DNA of 64,000 nt from an uncultured Saprospiraceae bacterium (lineage in GTDB: Bacteria > Bacteroidota > Bacteroidia > Chitinophagales > Saprospiraceae). Below, piece by piece: positions 38,001-46,641 of this stretch. The stretch is from positions 1 through 64,000 of the forward strand of contig CALJVJ010000046.1 of the NCBI GenBank assembly GCA_937974625.1, written 5' to 3'. Each line of letters starts with the position of its first letter. Position 1 is the stretch's first letter. The translations under genes and the position numbers were made by a program. Below the pieces are notes generated by a model. That model was not told the origin of the DNA. It searched no databases and worked only from the letters and a program-made list of their open reading frames with translations.

Positions 38001-39905
38001 TTGATAAAACCAGTTGACATATTAAAAGAAAAGTGGGGCTTTGATACCTTTCGACCTTTGCAAGAAGAAATTATTCAATCTGTTTTGGATGGAAAGGATA
38101 CCTTGGCTTTATTACCAACTGGTGGCGGAAAATCTATTTGTTTTCAAGTGCCTGCCATAGCAAAAGAAGGGATTTGTATTGTGGTTTCGCCTTTGATTGC
38201 CTTGATGAAGGACCAAGTAGATAATTTAAAAAAGCGAAATATTAAGGCTATTGCTATCTATTCTGGAATGCGGTATACCGATATAGACCGAGCTTTGGAT
38301 AATTGCATTTATGGCGATACCAAATTTTTATATCTCTCTCCTGAAAGGCTGATTACCGACTTAGCTCGTGCTAGAATTGCTAGGATGAAGGTAAATTTAA
38401 TCGCCGTAGATGAGGCACATTGTATCTCGCAATGGGGCTATGATTTTCGTCCCCCATATTTGGAAATTGCGAATATCCGAGAGCTACATCCTGAAGTACC
38501 CGTTTTAGCTTTAACAGCAACTGCCACGCCGCAAGTCATCATCGATATTCAAGAAAAGTTGAATTTTCCGACCCCCAATCTTTTTCAAATTAGTTTTGAA
38601 AGAAAAAACTTGGCTTATGTGGTTTTGAAAGAAGCTAATAAATATCAAAAGCTTTTAGAAATAGTTCGCAATGTTAAAGGGACGGGCATTATTTATACTC
38701 GAAGTAGAAAAAACACAAAAGAGGTAGCCGAGTATTTGAGGCGGAATAACATTCGAGCTGATTTTTATAACGCGGGTTTAAATCAAGCTCAACGAACACT
38801 TAAACAAGAGGCTTGGATGCAGAACCAAACTCGAATAATGGTTTGTACCAATGCCTTTGGAATGGGGATTGATAAACCTGAAGTGCGGTCTGTGATTCAT
38901 CTGGATTTACCGGACAGTTTAGAAGCCTACTTTCAAGAAGCGGGTAGGGCAGGTCGAGATGAAAAAAAGGCATTTTGTGTTTTATTATATGAAGAGAAAG
39001 ATGGCGAGAAGCTAAGATTAAGTTATGAAAATGCTTTTCCGCCTATGAAGATGATTAAACAGGTTTATCGAGCCTTGGGGAGCTATTTCCAGTTAGCAGT
39101 GGGGGCAGGTGTGGGTCGAAGTTTTGATTTTGATATTGGGGCTTTTGTGCAACGGTATAATTTAAAGGCAATTCCAACTTATAATAGTTTAAAAGTATTG
39201 AGTCAGGCAGGTTGGTTGGTTTTAACTGAGGCTATTTTTAGGCGCTCTTCGGTTAAAATAAAAGTGAATCGAGAAGTATTGTACGATTACCAGTTGAAGC
39301 AGCCTAAAATGGATAAAGTCATCAAATGGATTTTGCGCTTATATCCAGCTTCTCTGAACAATTACACAGATTTTCAGGAAAGTAAAATAACGAACAAAGT
39401 AGGTTGTACAAAACAGGAATTGATAAAAGTCTTAAAAAAATTGGTGCAAGACCAAATTATAGATTATGAACCACAAAAGGACAAACCACAACTGATTTAC
39501 CTCAAAGAAAGGGTGGACGCTGATAACTTGGCGATTGATATGGCTTTGTATAATTTCAGAAAAAAAAGATACCTAGAAAATGTTCAACAGGCTATAGATT
39601 ATGCGGAGACCCCTCGATGTAGAAGTCGCCAGTTATTAAAATATTTTGGAGAGGCAGCTGCCCCACTTTGCGGCGTTTGTGATGTTTGTTTGGGTAGAAC
39701 CAAATCCGATGTGGATGAACAGGCTTACGAAAGATATAAAGGTAAAATTCAACGATTGGTCAAACGAGAAAAGCTAAGCCCTGCAGAAGTTAACACTGCT
39801 TTTGGCCCCAAAAGAGTGGAACAAATTGAACAAATCCTACAGTATTTGATAGACGAAGGGTTTGTCGAGATTATTGATGACCTAGTAGTATGGAAGGAAT
39901 CATAA
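38001..39905 (+). CDS. recQ: RecQ-family ATP-dependent DNA helicase
   Basis: FRPLQEEIIQSVLDGKDTLALLPTGGGKSICFQ, VDEAHCISQWGYDFRP, ALTATAT, FQEAGRAGRD; zinc-binding CRSRQLLKYFGE...CGVCDVC; predicted TTG start. Confidence 0.93.
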   Translation: MIKPVDILKEKWGFDTFRPLQEEIIQSVLDGKDTLALLPTGGGKSICFQVPAIAKEGICIVVSPLIALMKDQVDNLKKRNIKAIAIYSGMRYTDIDRALDNCIYGDTKFLYLSPERLITDLARARIARMKVNLIAVDEAHCISQWGYDFRPPYLEIANIRELHPEVPVLALTATATPQVIIDIQEKLNFPTPNLFQISFERKNLAYVVLKEANKYQKLLEIVRNVKGTGIIYTRSRKNTKEVAEYLRRNNIRADFYNAGLNQAQRTLKQEAWMQNQTRIMVCTNAFGMGIDKPEVRSVIHLDLPDSLEAYFQEAGRAGRDEKKAFCVLLYEEKDGEKLRLSYENAFPPMKMIKQVYRALGSYFQLAVGAGVGRSFDFDIGAFVQRYNLKAIPTYNSLKVLSQAGWLVLTEAIFRRSSVKIKVNREVLYDYQLKQPKMDKVIKWILRLYPASLNNYTDFQESKITNKVGCTKQELIKVLKKLVQDQIIDYEPQKDKPQLIYLKERVDADNLAIDMALYNFRKKRYLENVQQAIDYAETPRCRSRQLLKYFGEAAAPLCGVCDVCLGRTKSDVDEQAYERYKGKIQRLVKREKLSPAEVNTAFGPKRVEQIEQILQYLIDEGFVEIIDDLVVWKES

Positions 39906-39938
39906 TGTTTAAAAAAGTATAATTCTCAACCTACCTAT

Positions 39939-40403
39939 ATGAAATTACCTATTAATTTTTTACCCTATCAAACCGACCTTAAAGTCAAAAAAGAGCAAGG
40001 CAAACGCTATGTGTTTTGTACCATTCGCAAAAAATATTTGGTCTTGCAACCTGAAGAATTGGTTCGGCAATTGACTATAGAATATTTAGTAGCTGACCGA
40101 AAATACAAGAGAAATAGCATTCATGTAGAGAGAGGACTTACAGTAAATGGTTTAACAAGGCGCTCAGATATTTTGATATATGATGCTGATGTCAATCCTT
40201 ATTTATTGGTTGAATGCAAAGCCCCTAAAGTAAAAATAACCCAAGCAGTATTTGACCAAATAGCCCGTTATAATCTTACCTTAAAAGTTAAATATCTATT
40301 GGTGACTAATGGAATTGATAGTTTTTGCTGTGCCATGAACTATGCAGACCAATCTTATCGTTTTCTTACAGAAGTACCAGAACACCTAACAAATAACTCC
40401 TAA
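39939..40403 (+). CDS. Type I restriction enzyme R N-terminal (HSDR_N)-domain nuclease-like protein
   Basis: RKKYLVLQPEELVRQ...VERGLTVNGLTRRSDILIYDADVNPYLLVECKAPKV (PD-(D/E)xK-like D...ECKA). Confidence 0.88.
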   Translation: MKLPINFLPYQTDLKVKKEQGKRYVFCTIRKKYLVLQPEELVRQLTIEYLVADRKYKRNSIHVERGLTVNGLTRRSDILIYDADVNPYLLVECKAPKVKITQAVFDQIARYNLTLKVKYLLVTNGIDSFCCAMNYADQSYRFLTEVPEHLTNNS

Positions 40404-40498
40404 ATAAAATATTTCCGTTACTTTTTCAAAGTCCTGCATTATGCTATTGAAAACGCCCTAAAATTAAGCTTTAAAGCAACAGCGGATAAAGAAATAGC

Positions 40499-41110
40499 AT
40501 GCAATATTCACTAACGATTAATCCATCATCTTTGAGTTCTAATACCCAATCAGTCACACAAGACGCGATGTTACAGGAATGGCAGGAAATACAAGCTGCA
40601 CAGCAAAATCCTGGGGCTTTTAGACCTTTGTATGACCGATATTACGAACCCATTTTTCGCTTTATTCACCGTAGAACGGGAGACGAGGCTTTATCCGCTG
40701 ACATCTGTTCGGAAGTGTTTTTTAAAGCAATGCAAAAGTTAGGTGGATATACTTTTAAAGGCGTTCCTTTTTCTGCTTGGTTGTATCGAATAGCAAGTAA
40801 TGAAATCACCCAACATTTTAGAAATACCCAGAAAAACCGTGTGGTCAGTGTAGAAACGACGACCTTACCACATTTAATGGAAGAAATGGGCGACTTGGAA
40901 GCAGTAGGAAATCACCGATTTCAAGAAGCCCTTATTCCATGTCTTAAGGAGTTAAAACCAAAAGATTTAGAACTTATCGAATTGCGCTTTTTTGAAGAAC
41001 GACCTTTTAAGGAAATAGCGAATATGCTAGACATTACCGAAAGCAGTTGCAAAATGAGAACGTACCGAGTATTAGAACGATTAAAAAAAATATTATTAAA
41101 TAATAAATAG
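40499..41110 (+). CDS. ECF-type RNA polymerase sigma factor
   Basis: FRPLYDRYYEPIFRFIHRRTGDEALSADICSEVFFKAMQ; PFKEIANMLDITESSCKMRTYRVLERLKK. Confidence 0.9.
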   Translation: MQYSLTINPSSLSSNTQSVTQDAMLQEWQEIQAAQQNPGAFRPLYDRYYEPIFRFIHRRTGDEALSADICSEVFFKAMQKLGGYTFKGVPFSAWLYRIASNEITQHFRNTQKNRVVSVETTTLPHLMEEMGDLEAVGNHRFQEALIPCLKELKPKDLELIELRFFEERPFKEIANMLDITESSCKMRTYRVLERLKKILLNNK

Positions 41111-41111
41111 A

Positions 41112-41177
41112 GCGTAGGGCAGAGGGCATACGGTGGAGGGTTTCCTCGCCTTCCGCCCCTTGCCCTCCGCCCTACGC
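41112..41177. repeat. Heptamer-repeat foldback between sigma factor and partner gene
   Basis: GCGTAGGGCAGAGGGCA (41112-41128) / TGCCCTCCGCCCTACGC (41161-41177), 16/17 complementary. Confidence 0.9.
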
Positions 41178-41189
41178 CAATCCGCATTT

Positions 41190-43028
41190 ATGGAAAACAA
41201 CTACAATTATAAAACTAATCAAACACCGCTTGATAAAGGCAGTATCGAGAAGCATAAAGACTTCGATGCCTTGTTGAAGCGAGTAGAGGCGGCAAATCCG
41301 CCTACAAAAAACCAATTGAAAGTAGCTAGTAACCGACTTTACGTTTGGGCTGGTGGTATAGCTGCGGCTTTATTGATTGGTTTTTTTGCGCTAAGCAATG
41401 TCTTTCAAAGTGAGCCAGATTATCAAGCAGTATCCGCGGCTTATTTTGCGGAACTGCCCTATGTTAACCCACCTGTGAAGACTTTTGAAAAAAAGGCAGA
41501 AACGATATCAGTCGATGCCAATGATGGAGGGGTTTATCAATTTCCTTCTGGTTCCAAGATGGTGGTACCAAGAGCTGCTTTTGCGAATTCCTATGGTGCA
41601 TTAATTGAAGGGGAAGTCGAGGTACATTTCAAAGAGTATCACGATTATGTAGATTTCTTTTTAAGTGGTATTCCGATGGAAATTCAGTTTGAGGGTAAAG
41701 AAGGCGTTTTGGAATCTGCGGGAATGATTGAAGTATACGCTACACAAAATGGAGAACGATTGTCGATGCTGCCAGAAAAACCAATCGAGATTGAGCTGAA
41801 AAGTAAAATTGCTTTTGCAGGAGATACACCGCCTGATTTCAATATTTATTATTTGGATGAAGATAAGCGAGAGTGGGATTTGCAGGGGAAGGATAAGATT
41901 GAGATTGCAAAGGAGAATGATTTTAAAAATAATACGAATGAGCGCCCTATTTTTATTTGGATGTCCGATAGCTTAGGTAGAAGATTTTATGGCTTTACTC
42001 CTGAGATTGAGCCAGCAGAATGGGTTGGTGGATATAGAGGCCCTATTACTTATGATACGACTTACGTTGAAACGGAAGGTTCTCTACAGGCAGCATCATT
42101 GGCTCAAAAAGATAATTTAGACCAAAAAATGCAAGCTGAAATAGCCAAAGTAGAAAAACAAATTAAGCTGCCTATCCAACCAGAGAAACCTGAATTATAT
42201 GATGGAAATTCAATGACGATGGAATTGGATATCAAAGGAGATGCTTTGGGGAGTAAAAACTATGAAGGTACTATCTTCCAAGTGTTAACAGTGATTGATG
42301 CATTTGATGATTTTTCTTCGACGGTTTGGGAAGAATTTGATTTAGTTCGACAAGAAGATGCTTCTTTTGTTTTGAATTTATCAAAAGGGGAAAAACAACG
42401 AACTTTAAGTGTCAAACCTGTACTAATAGGACAAGATTATGATAAAGCGGTAAAACAGTTTGAATCACAATTGGCCTATTATCAAAAGGAAAAGGAAAAA
42501 GTAGCTGCTGAGTTGGTCGCTGAAAAACAGGCAATAGAAGAACGCTTTGCCATTGAAAAAGAAATGGCGGATAAAAAATTTGCAGAACGAATTGCTGAAC
42601 TAAAAGCTAGAGGTCATGATAATTATGCGACTAATGAAATCATGAAAAGAACTGTGGTAAATAAGTTTCAGATTAACCGTTTTGGTATATGGAATTGCGA
42701 CCGACCAAGACCTGCTTATTTGGCTAATTTAAATGGCACTTTTCAAGACCAAGCCTTTAATCGCTATCAAGAAAATGTGGTTTATCAAACAGATAAATCT
42801 CAAAATTCACTCCGTCGATTTTACTTAAAAGACATTGCTAATGTGCAGTTTAATGAAAACAGCGAAAACCTCTTATGGTTGGTTACTTCAGAAAACAAAC
42901 TAGCAGTGTTCTATCCCGAATATTTTAAACGTATCCAACAAAAAGATGGTGATTATGCTTTTGAAATGAATTTGAACCCCAAAGAAATTAATTCCGAAGC
43001 GGATGTTCGGAACATATTGAAATTGTAA
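41190..43028 (+). CDS. Single-TM protein, probable anti-sigma-like partner of the ECF sigma factor
   Basis: Cytoplasmic N-terminus, one TM (LYVWAGGIAAALLIGFFALSNVF), large extracytoplasmic part; same operon as sigma factor; ATG at 41190 (MENNYNYKT) preferred over 41133, which lies inside a repeat. Confidence 0.7.
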   Translation: MENNYNYKTNQTPLDKGSIEKHKDFDALLKRVEAANPPTKNQLKVASNRLYVWAGGIAAALLIGFFALSNVFQSEPDYQAVSAAYFAELPYVNPPVKTFEKKAETISVDANDGGVYQFPSGSKMVVPRAAFANSYGALIEGEVEVHFKEYHDYVDFFLSGIPMEIQFEGKEGVLESAGMIEVYATQNGERLSMLPEKPIEIELKSKIAFAGDTPPDFNIYYLDEDKREWDLQGKDKIEIAKENDFKNNTNERPIFIWMSDSLGRRFYGFTPEIEPAEWVGGYRGPITYDTTYVETEGSLQAASLAQKDNLDQKMQAEIAKVEKQIKLPIQPEKPELYDGNSMTMELDIKGDALGSKNYEGTIFQVLTVIDAFDDFSSTVWEEFDLVRQEDASFVLNLSKGEKQRTLSVKPVLIGQDYDKAVKQFESQLAYYQKEKEKVAAELVAEKQAIEERFAIEKEMADKKFAERIAELKARGHDNYATNEIMKRTVVNKFQINRFGIWNCDRPRPAYLANLNGTFQDQAFNRYQENVVYQTDKSQNSLRRFYLKDIANVQFNENSENLLWLVTSENKLAVFYPEYFKRIQQKDGDYAFEMNLNPKEINSEADVRNILKL

Positions 43029-43056
43029 TAATACCTATTAATAATACTATCTAACG

Positions 43057-43107
43057 GGACGACGTTAATTACACTATAAATATACTATAGTAAAATTAAC
43101 GTTGTCC
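43057..43107. repeat. Inverted repeat GGACGACGTTAATT / AATTAACGTTGTCC
   Basis: 14-bp arms, 13/14 complementary, inner ACTAT...ATAGT; 29 bp after the stop of the upstream gene. Confidence 0.8.
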
Positions 43108-43177
43108 TATCTATAGATATCAAAGTGTCAAAACTAATTTCCTGCCTTCATTTATTTCCTCCCATATTCAACCCGCT

Positions 43178-43205
43178 ACTTACCATTAACCACTTACCAC
43201 TAACC
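43178..43205. repeat. Four tandem heptamers ACTTACC/ATTAACC/ACTTACC/ACTAACC
   Basis: Direct reading of 43178-43205, strict 7-bp period. Confidence 0.8.
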
Positions 43206-43976
43206 ATTTTTTCTCCCATAATTAAAAAAAATAAATTATTTTTTACGGAAATATGATTTAGGCATAGTCTTTGCTTTATATATGAATATACAACAATATT
43301 AATCTCACAACAAATTTTCCCACGGGACATATCTCAACATTAAAATTGAACGTAGATTTTCTACTTTCTAACTAAACTTGCCTATGCTAAAAATTCAACA
43401 CTAATTTAGGTTGTAAAAATTTAGTCTCAAGGTTTAAAAAACACGGAATTAATCATCAAAAAACTAAGGATGCTGACTATGGTCAGGATTATCTTGATGA
43501 TGCAAAGTGATTTTTTCCAAATGGATTCATGGAATTGTAGATTTAAGGATTATCTGTATTTTTACTTTATCTGTTTTCTCATAGAACCTGCTTATAAGTA
43601 ATTGATAATCGTTAGGTTACCCCCACTTCCATGTTTCCATTTTTTTGAAGACTGATTGGCTACAACCGTCAAGCAGACCGTATTAGGCTTTAATAAGCCA
43701 TGCAAACTTTGTACACGTTTATTGAAATTGTATTTTTTAATGAGTACCACACAGTATTAGTTAAATACTAAGGAACATTAACCCGTTTCCAGAAGAATTT
43801 AAGTAAGTAGTTAAAAGTTATGCACTATTATTTTTAATTAAGTAGCTTGTATTTTATTATGCATGTTAATATTAATTATAATTAGTTTATTTATTTGTAA
43901 TTGCTTTACCATAATTTCTCTTGCACATTGAATCTTACATTTCGAGGATTGTTTTACCCCCTTAATCTCTTCGAAC

Positions 43977-44363
43977 ATGAACACAGGAACGTGCGCTCCA
44001 ATAGTTGGCAAAACTACTGTTTCTATCGTTGACAATATCTACAGTATTATTGATTCAAAAATCCAATACTTAGATTATCAAACTAGAGAACTATTACGCC
44101 CCCTAATTGGAGAAAACACACAAAAGGACGGAAAGTCCGACTCAAAAAAAGGTCCAAAAGACCTCAAAATAGAGGAGCAATGGTTTTTGGCTTTCGAAAA
44201 ATACAGTAAAGTCAAAAGTGTATTGTTACTTCTTAGAAACTACCTTAATAAAGAAAATGCGTTATTGGTTTTGTCTCTTTTGGCGGACGACCAATTGATT
44301 AATTTTAGCCAAAAGGACCTTGAATATAAACTTGGTATTAAACCAAGATATCAAGCAGCTTAA
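43977..44363 (+). CDS. Hypothetical 128-aa protein upstream of caspase gene
   Basis: ATG-initiated ORF with mixed charged helical composition, followed by three hairpins. Confidence 0.55.
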   Translation: MNTGTCAPIVGKTTVSIVDNIYSIIDSKIQYLDYQTRELLRPLIGENTQKDGKSDSKKGPKDLKIEEQWFLAFEKYSKVKSVLLLLRNYLNKENALLVLSLLADDQLINFSQKDLEYKLGIKPRYQAA

Positions 44364-44374
44364 ACACAGGATTG

Positions 44375-44402
44375 GGTTGCGAGTTTTAAACAATTCGCAA
44401 CC
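44375..44402. repeat. Hairpin GGTTGCGA / TCGCAACC
   Basis: Perfect 8-bp arms 12 nt after the stop of the 128-aa ORF. Confidence 0.7.
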
Positions 44403-44435
44403 TGAATTCCGATTGGTTGTAAGCATCCCCCACTT

Positions 44436-44496
44436 AAGTAACAGTTGCAGTTACCCCCATTTCCCCCGATTTTTCATAGACTGCAACTGTTTACTT
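44436..44496. repeat. Inverted repeat AAGTAACAGTTGCAGT / ACTGCAACTGTTTACTT
   Basis: 16/17-nt arms with one single-base bulge. Confidence 0.8.
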
Positions 44497-44509
44497 ATTT
44501 TAAACCTCC

Positions 44510-44550
44510 AATAGCTGGATTGGGACGTAATATCCAATCCGGCTATTTTT
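44510..44550 (+). terminator. Intrinsic terminator
   Basis: AATAGCTGGATTGG / CCAATCCGGCTATTTTT. Confidence 0.88.
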
Positions 44551-44721
44551 ATGTACATCGTATGGTAAAATCTTTGTTGGACCATACTTACATAAGCCAG
44601 TAATTAACTTTACGCAGTCAACTTCCTAGATTTCTTATTTTCTACCTTCCTATTTCTTTAAACTTGCTACCTTTCCTTAAAAAACCTATTTTTGAGTCGT
44701 AACTAACTTTTAAAATATACT

Positions 44722-46623
44722 ATGCCTCAAAAGGATACCAAAAAAACGGTGGTGGAACGTCCAGTTAACCAACCTCCAGCGTATACCAATAAAGGGAACA
44801 ACTACCTTTTTGTCATAGCCATTGATGCCTACCAAAATTGCCCTAGATTATATAATTGTCTTGCCGATGCAAAAGAGCTTATTAAGGTCTTGACCAACCA
44901 ATATTATTTTGATAAGAAAAATGTGCTAACGCTTTTTGATAAAGAAGCTACGGAAGGAAATATTTTTAAAACTTTCCGCCAATTAGCAAAAAAAGTGACC
45001 TCAGCTGATAATTTAATTATATATTTCTCAGGTCACGGAGAGTATGATAAGGTATTCAAAGAAGGTTATTGGATACCCGTTAATGCTCAATTAGGGGCTC
45101 AAGAGGATTTTGTTTCCAACTCGAAAATTAAAATGATTTTGGAAGCAATCAATTCCAAGCACACATTTTTAATAGCGGATTCTTGTTTTTCAGGGAGTTT
45201 ATTTACTCAATTTAAAAGCACCTCCATTGCGGAGCGATTAGAAAATGACCCTTCACGTTGGGGCTTAACCGCTGGTAGAAACGAGGTGGTATCCGACGGA
45301 AAAGCAGGCGACCATAGTCCATTTGCAGATAGTTTAATTTATCATTTAAAAAATAATGAGGTTCCACTTGGAGTTGCTACTTTATGTAATAGAGTAGTAG
45401 AGAACGTCATTGCAGCGGCAGACCAAACACCTAGGGGAGAACCACTTAAAGTTAAAGGGCATAGAGGCGGTCAGTTTTTTTTTCATCCCAAGAATGCTCA
45501 ACAGGAAGTTATTCCTGTCAATCAAGAAAACAAAGATAAACGAGGTCATGTGCTGTATCAAATTCCAGGGGAAATGCAACTGGAAAAAGATACAAAATGC
45601 ATTGTGCGAATTGCATTTGAAGAATTAATATTACAGAAAGATATAGTAACTACTGTTGAAACTACTACTAAAGATATTCGCATCTCCAATTTGATGGAGG
45701 TGGATTTAATTGACCCCTTACAAGAAGGTACTTTTACGATAAGAGCTATCAATAAAAAAGAACAAATCATCGATAAAAATGATTTTACCCAATGGTTATT
45801 TTATGTGAAAGCTACTCAAGCTGGTACTTTTCCATTATTGGTTAAAGTAACCTTGATTGAGGTGCTATATGGTAAGGAAAGACGGAAGGAAATAGTTTTA
45901 GAAGAAACGATTAATGTCGTAACTTCTTTGACGGAAACTCCAATTCAAACCTTCAAAAGCGCGGGCTATAGCCTTAAAGTTGCTTCAAAATCTATTGACC
46001 ACTCTAGTACCCTTGTTGGTGGTGGGACTGCTAGAGAATATTTGCCGCCTCCTTCACCTCCGGCTCCTTCTGTTCCTTCATTCGAAGAGAAAGCAAAACC
46101 TAAATCCCGAAAATCAAGGATTAAAATTATTACGCTTTTGGGAGGAATCGCTGCTGTCTTGTTATTTTTGGTAGTTAGTAAATCTATTTTTATAGATGCT
46201 AATCAAGAGACAAACGGGAATCTGCCTAAACCACCTAATCCCAATCCTAATGTAGAACTACCCCCAATTAATGAAGACCAAATTGATGGTCGGAAAAGGG
46301 TAATGCAAAGAATAACCAAAAATGGAAAAACGGGTTACATTGATAGACATACGAAAGAACTCCTTATTCCTTACCAATATGAAATAGGTACTAATTTTGG
46401 AGAAGGAGTAGCTTTTGTGAGATTGAATAATAAATGGGGATTAATTAACAAAAAAGGCGATATACTCGTTGATTTTATAATGAATCAACCGGGAAAATTT
46501 AATAATAGAAAGGCAGTAGTGTTAGTGGGAGCAACCAAATTTGTTATCAATCCAAAAGGAGAAATCAAAGTGAATGGTAAAGTAATGAAATTGGACGCTT
46601 ATCATAAAAGGTCTAATAAATAG
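44722..46623 (+). CDS. Caspase-family (peptidase C14, orthocaspase) protein with TM segment and C-terminal WG repeats
   Basis: His motif IIYFSGHGEYD and Cys motif FLIADSCFSGSL; TM IITLLGGIAAVLLFLVVS; WG-like GKTGYIDRHTKELLIPYQYE, NNKWGLINKKGDILVDF. Confidence 0.9.
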   Translation: MPQKDTKKTVVERPVNQPPAYTNKGNNYLFVIAIDAYQNCPRLYNCLADAKELIKVLTNQYYFDKKNVLTLFDKEATEGNIFKTFRQLAKKVTSADNLIIYFSGHGEYDKVFKEGYWIPVNAQLGAQEDFVSNSKIKMILEAINSKHTFLIADSCFSGSLFTQFKSTSIAERLENDPSRWGLTAGRNEVVSDGKAGDHSPFADSLIYHLKNNEVPLGVATLCNRVVENVIAAADQTPRGEPLKVKGHRGGQFFFHPKNAQQEVIPVNQENKDKRGHVLYQIPGEMQLEKDTKCIVRIAFEELILQKDIVTTVETTTKDIRISNLMEVDLIDPLQEGTFTIRAINKKEQIIDKNDFTQWLFYVKATQAGTFPLLVKVTLIEVLYGKERRKEIVLEETINVVTSLTETPIQTFKSAGYSLKVASKSIDHSSTLVGGGTAREYLPPPSPPAPSVPSFEEKAKPKSRKSRIKIITLLGGIAAVLLFLVVSKSIFIDANQETNGNLPKPPNPNPNVELPPINEDQIDGRKRVMQRITKNGKTGYIDRHTKELLIPYQYEIGTNFGEGVAFVRLNNKWGLINKKGDILVDFIMNQPGKFNNRKAVVLVGATKFVINPKGEIKVNGKVMKLDAYHKRSNK

Positions 46624-46641
46624 AAGGATTAAACATAATTA

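Noticed and set aside
39939-40403. Restriction-modification system
   Set aside because: Only a stand-alone HSDR_N-domain protein; no HsdM/HsdS or full-length HsdR nearby
43838-44035. 65-aa minus-strand ORF upstream of the caspase locus
   Set aside because: Overlaps the 128-aa ORF start in antisense and has low-complexity composition
43977-44550. Retron-like arrangement (structured RNA beside small ORF)
   Set aside because: No reverse transcriptase motif anywhere in the window
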